Below, piece after piece: positions 7,351 through 12,486 of a stretch of 12,486 bases of DNA; within the stretch, counting starts at the first letter, position 1, and each line of letters starts with the position of its first letter. Made by a program: the position numbers and the translations under genes. The stretch spans positions 1 through 12,486 of the forward strand of contig CAJVPJ010001084.1 in assembly GCA_910592205.1 (NCBI GenBank). The letters are read 5' to 3'. Below the pieces are notes generated by a model. The model was not told the origin of the DNA and ran no database searches. It was given only the letters and a program-made list of their open reading frames with translations. The DNA is from Paraglomus occultum. Its lineage: Eukaryota > Glomeromycota > Glomeromycetes > Paraglomerales > Paraglomeraceae.

Positions 7351-8750
7351 TTACCGGTTTCATTGGATGATAAAAATTTGGTAGATTAAAGCATTGCACT
7401 GTGGATAAGCTATTGAACATAACGAAGCGAAGACCAAGGAGATAAAGAGAAGATTGTCATATTGACGGGATAGGGAACGTCGGAAAAAAAGGCAACTGTA
7501 GTCTCGATGAAGTAATCCGAACGATGTCATCGCCGACCATGACGTAAAACCCGTCCATGAACCATCCGCTCGCCCAATTACTCTGGTTGCTCCCAAATCG
7601 AAATCCATTTCCAATCGCGCATTAGTGTTGGCTCTTGAGACTGTAGTTGTCGACTCAGAGGCCTGTTACATTCTGACGATACCCAGATAACGTTGAATGC
7701 GTTACAATAACTAGGCGGTGCCAAGTTTGAATGGGAAAATGATGGTGAGACAGTGATGGTGGGATAATACAAGTTCCAAACATCGAGATGCCGGAACTGC
7801 ATCTTACCACTACTTGACACTCTAGTACAGCCAATCAAATTAACTCAAATGACAAACACACTATTCTAACTGGCAACGATGGAATGAAGCAAAGACCTGT
7901 CGGATCACTTGTAAATGCGTTAAGAGAGAATGGGTGTGATTTCAAATATATCGAGACGAAGGATGTTTACTGCTCACAATCACTCCTTCATCCCGGGTGG
8001 ACGTGTCAATATGTCTCTTTGTGCAGTATATAGATATGACTATTGCCATGATGACGGCGATTGAAAGACAACGTTTATAAAATTCCAAAAGGCTGTTATC
8101 GTAATACAGAGGTGTACGCGGTCGTCCTGATACTAAAGAACACGAAATGTTTAAACTTCTTTATCATGCAATGAAATGCGGATGTGGGTACGTCGGCGTT
8201 GAAATCGGATCATTACGCGATGTTGTTAACGAGCTTATTCGATCAAGGAACATACCAAGATAGAAGTTAAAGAGGTATACAAGTCGGCAAGCGACTGCGG
8301 AAATGAAATCAAATTATTGGTATCGCGAATGAACTGAACGATAACTTTGCTCTATACGATTTTGTTGCATCATTCCCAAGCGAGTAGACCTATAATCGCC
8401 ATAAACAATGAAGGCAAATGGACAATTGTCGAAAATATTAAACAACATGCTCACTCCGGTCACTCATAGCACCCGGTCAGTTATCCGTTCACCAAATATA
8501 TAATGCTCGGCACTTGCTTGGAGTACTCCCAAAGCGTAATTATTACTTGTTTGGCATCCCAATCGAAATATTTAATGTCTCCTACCATTCATAACACGCA
8601 GTTGGCAGTTTTGGGTATTCCGCATCAATACCATTAGTTGATACTGTTGTTGTTGGGGGCCTATTTTCGAAAGTGAGAATTTCGGTGGTGCATCTGTTAC
8701 TATTTCATACAAACTCGATGTATTAAAATATCTGGACAAAGTATGTGAAA
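7351..8750 (+). pseudogene. ARO1: Decayed AROM (pentafunctional shikimate-pathway enzyme) pseudogene
   Basis: Read across frames, this keeps the AROM domain order. The 3-dehydroquinate synthase end: LPVSLDD (7351), KHCTVDKLLN (7389), DKEKIVILTG (7441), stop, GTSEKKATVVS. EPSP synthase: VKPVHEPSARPITL (7544), APKSKSISNRALVLA, LGGAKFEWENDGE, DAGTAS (7787), [20 protein letters not shown] (7863), YIDMTIAMM (8027), KIPKGCYRN (8079). Dehydroquinate dehydratase: GRPDTKEHEMFKLLYHA (8120), GNEIKLL with the expected lysine, DNFALYDFVA (8340), GQLSKILNNMLTPVTHS (8420). Shikimate dehydrogenase start: APGQLS (8469), SPTIHNTQLAVLGIPHQYH (8578), FGGASVTISYKLDV (8681), KYLDKVCE. About fifteen frame changes and several stops are needed. 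The second half of EPSP synthase, all of shikimate kinase and both gene ends are missing: 1.4 kb remains of about 4.7 kb. No introns are evident. Non-functional. Confidence 0.85.
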
Positions 8751-8758
8751 CACTATTT

Positions 8759-9567
8759 TCAAACGGTTTTGATGATTTTACGTAAAGCTTGCAGCTTAAT
8801 ATTGCACAGATCCGCAAACATCGTATTAACTTTCTTCTCATGTGTTTTGTCAGGCTCTTTTCGAGACACCATAATCTTGAGCTTTCCCCATTGGGCAAAA
8901 TCTTCGGCATTATCCTTAAAAGTGGTGTAAACGTCGTCGCTAGCGTATTTCCAGAAGGAATCAGCCTTATCTGAGGAAGCGCCAACTTTTTTTTTGAAGC
9001 AACCTTTGAATTTCCACCAAGTGTTGGAAAAGCCGCAGATTTCAGGCACGAAGTGGTTATCACACATTGGACACTTACAGAGATGCTCATCTCTGAAAAA
9101 GTCGAAAGTTCCATCTTCGACATTTCCGTCTCGACGGTATCCCCACTTGTCAATAACCCTACCTTTGTTGTAGGCTTTGCAAGAGTGGTTTTGGCAGCAC
9201 CCTATTGAGAAACAATAGTTAATAGTTTTACACTAAGACAGATTATTATTTTGTGCAAAATAAATGTCCGCTTTTTGAATTACTGTGTAATGTAAAAATA
9301 CGAAAACGACTATGCACGTAGTAATAATTACTACTTACCTTCAAGGTTTAGACCATGGGTTGCTTTTCTCCATTCAGGGGCGGCGGCAGCCCAAGGACGT
9401 TCAACGATGGCTTCCATCTTCGAGAAGCGTGTGCCACCGACCAGGTGGCTATGCTGAGAAGCTGATTTGAGATCAGTACTAGAACTGTTCTCGAAATTAT
9501 ATTCGATCGTTCCCTTATACACTATGAAATTGTAATTCTTCGCTTTATTCTCGCTTTCGTCGGACAT
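8759..9567 (-). CDS. Cys-rich zinc-binding protein, two exons (9567-9339, 9201-8759)
   Basis: Splicing the two minus-strand exons gives 223 residues with no disruption. Exon 1 runs from ATG 9567 to 9339, ending NLEG at an exact AG/GTAAGT donor. Exon 2 starts after TTTCTCAATAG and continues CCQNHSCKAYNKG. The junction completes the motif APEWRKATHGLNLEG-CCQNHSCKAYN, which I associate with a protein family expanded in mycorrhizal fungi. Likely zinc ligands are C79 and C84 (CxxxxC) and C120 and C123 (KCPMC), with C118, C132 and conserved aromatics (NTWWKFKG) around them. The N-terminal 70 residues are polar; there is no signal peptide or membrane segment, so it is probably intracellular. The basic C-terminal tail after about residue 190 lies next to the AROM relic and may not be original. 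Molecular role unknown; the gene structure is convincing. Confidence 0.75.
9202..9338 (-). other. Intron of the zinc-binding protein gene
   Basis: 137 bases with donor GTAAGT (9338-9333) and acceptor CAATAG (ending 9202), phase 1, AT-rich. Removing it restores a continuous frame and joins the conserved NLEG and CxxxxC motif halves. Confidence 0.8.
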
Positions 9568-9626
9568 CTTGATCTATTAGGAAGAAATTTCAGCAAAAGA
9601 AGGATTAAAGAAAATGATGCAAATGG

Positions 9627-9643
9627 TTTTATATCGCCACGTG
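9627..9643 (-). promoter_or_regulatory. TATA box with adjacent CACGTG site
   Basis: TATAAAA on the minus strand (9627-9633) lies 60 bases upstream of the ATG at 9567. The palindrome CACGTG (9638-9643), the core site of bHLH factors such as yeast Pho4/Cbf1, sits four bases further upstream. TATA spacing resembles that of the two ML genes. The link to any particular factor is inference. Confidence 0.5.
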
Positions 9644-9859
9644 CAAGGTATGATTTCAAAACAGACGAACCGATTTACTTTGCTTTCTTCCCACGCCAGA
9701 GGTTGGAGGAATGTTAACAAAGCCATTTGAATGTTACACATCACATGAGCATTAAATCTCAACTGTGCCATTCATGTACAACCTTTCCAGAACGAGATTC
9801 AAACGTTCCCACGTTTAGTGAACCCTTTGCTTATTATGTGTTGCCATTTCTTATATCGT

Positions 9860-10455
9860 CTATACTGACTCTGCGTTCGGTATTTCCAAAACGTAGTGGC
9901 GTTCTATTAACTTAACCGCGTAAGCAAACGTTATATCGGTGATTTCCGAACGAGTGTTACGGTCGGCAATTGTTTGGTTGGGAGAGCCAATTAAATCTTT
10001 AGCGTAGGCGTGTTCACCGACCAGGGAGTTGGTAATTTTAGACTCAGCGGTTCACTGCCCTTACTCCAGTGATGTCGTTTTGACCGAATGCTTCGTCTAC
10101 AAGTGTCCTAATTTCCATAATTTTTGTGCGTTTTTCTAACTCCCTATACGATGTACTTCCACTCGTATCCGGATAAGGGTAACCGTATGTAAATTATTAA
10201 CAACTATAATTTACGACGAAATCGAAGGGGAATATTTATTTCTATTTTTAAACAGGGCGGTCTCCGATCTGGTGTATTGACTAGTCGGTTTATCCGTCAC
10301 TTGTTTCCTAAACTAATTAACAGTTAAAATCTATTATCGACGCGCTACAAATTAACTAAACTCGCTTTCCGTTATTACGTACTCGCTCAACGGATAGTTT
10401 CGCAAGCCTGAATGGGCTCTGACTACTTGCCTTTTTGTCTAAGGGCTATGTAGGT
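9860..10455 (-). pseudogene. Degraded gene, family not recognised
   Basis: The minus strand carries a run of protein-like pieces in changing frames. First DKKASSQSPFRLAKLSVERV (about 10445-10360), ending at a stop; then RKQVTDKPTSQYTRSETALF (about 10305-10215), ending at a stop; then, open from 10193, TYGYPYPDTSGSTSYRELEK, a helical EIRTLVDEAFGQNDITGVRA, a frameshift near 10052-10058, and ITNSLVGEHAYAKDLIGSPN followed by SEITDITFAYAVKLIERHYV and a stop at 9860-9862. An internal ATG lies at 10118, but similar composition continues upstream of it. The order suggests a Ser/Arg-rich N-terminal region and a more structured C-terminal part. I cannot name the family. Some breaks could be introns or assembly indels rather than mutations. 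Confidence 0.5.
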
Positions 10456-10654
10456 ATTGTCCGGATTAATTAGTCAAAAATTCAAGCGAAGATAACGATA
10501 GGAAGAAATAAAATATACAGGATTCAAAATTTAAAGGGAACAATTATTTATTTCCGTGAGTTATTAAGAACAAGCAAACAACGCACAACATACACAACAT
10601 GAAGGTGAACGATGGAATAGAGTCGCTTATATATTTTTTCTATCGCCGCCATCA

Positions 10655-10817
10655 CCGTCGCCAATTTTTGAAACACTAATTTTTTCCTAATTAGTCTTTT
10701 GTACTATCTGATCCCGTCGCCAATTTTTGAAACATCAAAATTATTTCCTAATTGACTTTTTGTACTGTCGTCACCGTCGCCAATTTTTGAAACATCAAAA
10801 TTATTTTCTAATTAGCG
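10655..10817 (+). repeat. Three tandem repeats of about 60 bases
   Basis: Units start at 10655, 10714 and 10774 with ccgtcgccaatttttgaaac, followed by atcaaaattatttcctaatt and ctttttgtactgtc; the third is partial. Units two and three are almost identical over their first 40 bases and unit one differs slightly. The 59-60 base period and low divergence indicate a young minisatellite-like expansion. Confidence 0.8.
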
Positions 10818-11097
10818 AATCTAGTATGACTATTTTATTAAATCGACCATATGACGACTGCGGGGGACTGCGGGGGATTGCGAAGGAAGATTTTATCATG
10901 TGACTCACTTTTCTGCTTCAGCAGATCCGCTTGCCGTAACACGAGGAAATTTATTCAAGTTTTAAGTCTTTATTTTCACTTTCTAAGGAGGTTTGAACCA
11001 AGTTGTTCATTGCTGGATTATACTAATAAACTAACAACTTGACCCTTATCGTGCTAATCACACATTTATTGTAACTTGTTATACATTTTACCGAACC
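10818..11097. other. Spacer with a short GC-rich repeat and no supported gene
   Basis: Contains gactgcgggg repeated with a 10-base period (10856-10882, two full copies and one partial). Brief minus-strand open pieces of 20-25 codons near 11020-10960 look faintly coding but have no start, splice logic or recognised motif. Confidence 0.4.
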
Positions 11098-11223
11098 ATG
11101 AATGAATCTTTCAACAAAGACTTTGACAGCAGCGGTTATATTATTGAGTATCGCGTTTTGACGACTATAAAGGAGGTAGCCCGTTTATTCAGCAATTACA
11201 TGCGCGCAAAATATAAGCACTAA
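11098..11223 (+). CDS. Small ORF of 41 residues, doubtful
   Basis: ATG at 11098, stop at 11221, beginning MNESFNKDFDSSGYIIEYRV and continuing LTTIKEVARLFSNYMRAKYK. Its amino-acid make-up is more protein-like than expected from this AT-rich DNA, but it is short, unrecognised and has no clear TATA box. It may be a gene fragment or chance. Confidence 0.2.
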   Translation: MNESFNKDFDSSGYIIEYRVLTTIKEVARLFSNYMRAKYKH

Positions 11224-12486
11224 ATTTACTCAATCAGATAAGCCGACTTTTTTGGTTGATAGCTTTGTGAAATGTTATATTTGCGGTATCAGCTGTTGAG
11301 ATAAACAATATTCTGGTCGATAGGCAAAGAGAAAGAATATACTTGACTAAGAATCCATAATTACAATTCAAACACTTGTGGTATTTTCTTTACCGCATAA
11401 TAAAAGTTTTAGTGTAACTATTGCTATTGTTAGACATTAATAGACATATGATATTTGGATATTATTTGATTTTACTGTATATTACCATTACGTCATAGTT
11501 TTCATTCAGTCTATCAACGAATCAATGTGATAACGATAACGAACAGCAACAACGTACATCATGCCTTTTTCGCCAACAATAAACTACTACTTACAAAATT
11601 ATCTACCCAAAAATAAAGATACATATTCCAAATACGTTTTATTAATCATTTAGCAATAGCAGTCCATTTTGGAGTAAGTCTTGTGTTGTGTGTTCCGAGA
11701 GCTCAAGAGTATAAACTTTTTTCGTGTAGACTTAGATTAATATTGATCGCAATTTTAACTTACGGCTGCCAAGTCCCAAGCAATGTGTCAAAGTTGACAT
11801 TATCAGCATCAGCCGCGACAATTATTATTATTGTACACAATATAATTTTTTTGAAATAATGTAAAAAAGACGATAACGTTACTTGGTCTCAAATTTTTAG
11901 CATTCCATACGATAACAAAGCTGTTAAACTGTTTGGAGAATATACAAGAGCCTGTCAATAAGTATTGACCGAATAAACGCAACTTTTAATTGCCTGTTCA
12001 GATAAACACATGGTGATGTGACAAAAAAGCCAACAGTAATACATCATAATTTCAGCTAGAATAAAAAAATTTTATTGATTATCTACAATTTAGATATTAA
12101 GTATTAAATGTCACTATCTAAAAAAAGTTAACGTTAATATTAAGCATACATTCCTGGCTGGATATAACCATTGGCAAAGATTTTATGTGTAAAGCATAAA
12201 GATAATGTTTATGTTTCTACAAAATTATTCCAGTAAACATAACTGCGACCGGCTCATCGGGTGCTTATTTTTGCACACTACAGCAAATAGGTAAAAAAAA
12301 TTATTCGTTATAATATTTATAAAATTTATTTATTATTATACATGCTAATTAGCAATATCAATAATGCATTGACTGCTTGCTAAATATAAATATGAAAATC
12401 TACTTGAGTTTTAAAAAATTTTAAACTGACGACTTTGAAACAAGAAAAAAGCCTTATTATTATGACAGTCTAGTAAACGCGAGCAT
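11224..12486. other. AT-rich tail without a supported gene
   Basis: No open stretch above about 30 codons with convincing composition, no tandem repeat, and no RNA gene that I can fold by eye. A minus-strand piece near 11830-11765 reads VAADADNVNFDTLLGTWQP before a stop and is the only hint of coding sequence. Confidence 0.45.

Noticed and set aside
7360-7838. Two minus-strand open frames of about 85 codons
   Set aside because: They are antisense to the AROM relic, whose plus-strand motifs explain the composition.
8745-8974. Plus-strand open frames of 61 codons over the zinc-binding gene
   Set aside because: Antisense shadows of a well-supported spliced gene.
8572-9153. Minus-strand open frame of 193 codons, the longest in the window
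   Set aside because: It overlaps exon 2 of the zinc-binding gene in a different frame and runs on antisense through AROM shikimate dehydrogenase motifs; it contains no recognisable domain.
9577-9771. Minus-strand open frame of 64 codons
   Set aside because: It spans the TATA box and leader of the zinc-binding gene and shows no family motif.
9727-9915. Plus-strand open frame of 62 codons
   Set aside because: Its right end is antisense to the end of the degraded minus-strand gene; no start context or motif.
10851-11042. Plus-strand open frame of 63 codons
   Set aside because: It begins in the gactgcgggg repeat and has an erratic composition with no motif.
10984-11177. Ribosome-binding-site-like aaggaggt motifs
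   Set aside because: The window is eukaryotic, with introns and TATA promoters, so these have no Shine-Dalgarno meaning; the one at 11170 faintly resembles a reversed pogo end but is not convincing.
11765-11835. Minus-strand coding-like piece reading NVNFDTLLGTWQP
   Set aside because: Only about 23 codons long, no start, and no neighbouring exon found.
1-12486. tRNA, rRNA or CRISPR array
   Set aside because: No cloverleaf with a GTTCGA-type T-loop, no rRNA-like block, and none of the repeat arrays has the regular repeat and spacer pattern of CRISPR.

Overview
The window is AT-rich eukaryotic DNA with short spliceosomal introns, TATA boxes at typical spacing and many broken genes. Three things suggest an arbuscular mycorrhizal fungus (Glomeromycotina) or a close relative: a secreted ML-domain (MD-2-related lipid-recognition) gene pair, exon-sized pieces of the expanded kinase-like family of these fungi, and a Cys-rich zinc-binding protein of a type I associate with them. 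The organism assignment is inference; no rRNA or tRNA gene was seen to settle it.

Left third (about 83-5315). A segment holding one kinase-like exon and one ML-domain gene is present twice in the same orientation: copy A about 83-1345, copy B about 3507-5183. Both ML genes are intact, intronless, on the minus strand, with a signal peptide and a shared TATA box and leader. The kinase exons are relics: both have lost the HRD motif and copy A is frameshifted. Between the copies lie a degenerate array of hairpin-bearing repeats (1756-2420) and a short coding-like remnant (2892-3047). Copy B ends in a fold-back element with a perfect 22-base palindrome (5193-5214).

Middle (5316-8758). There is one short unrecognised ORF (5494-5727) and an unrecognised minus-strand coding-like scrap (5883-6062). 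Next comes the 5' end of a dead pogo-like DNA transposon: a TA-flanked terminus at 6696, a subterminal repeat array, and a frameshifted CENP-B/pogo helix-turn-helix at 7067-7233. About 1.4 kb of a heavily decayed AROM (ARO1, shikimate pathway) pseudogene follows on the plus strand at about 7351-8750. It can only be read by changing frame about fifteen times, and its domains are in the correct order.

Right (8759-12486). One intact two-exon minus-strand gene (8759-9567) encodes a 223-residue protein with a CxxxxC...CxxC zinc-binding core, behind a TATA box and a CACGTG site. Upstream of it is an unrecognised degraded minus-strand gene (about 9860-10455), then three 60-base tandem repeats (10655-10817). 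The last 1.2 kb shows no convincing gene.

Only three genes look alive: two ML proteins and the zinc-binding protein, all on the minus strand and all TATA-driven. The rest is duplicated, transposon-derived or pseudogenised, as expected of a fast-turnover compartment of a fungal genome. No pathway links the live genes. All relationships were judged by eye from motifs and need alignment to confirm.
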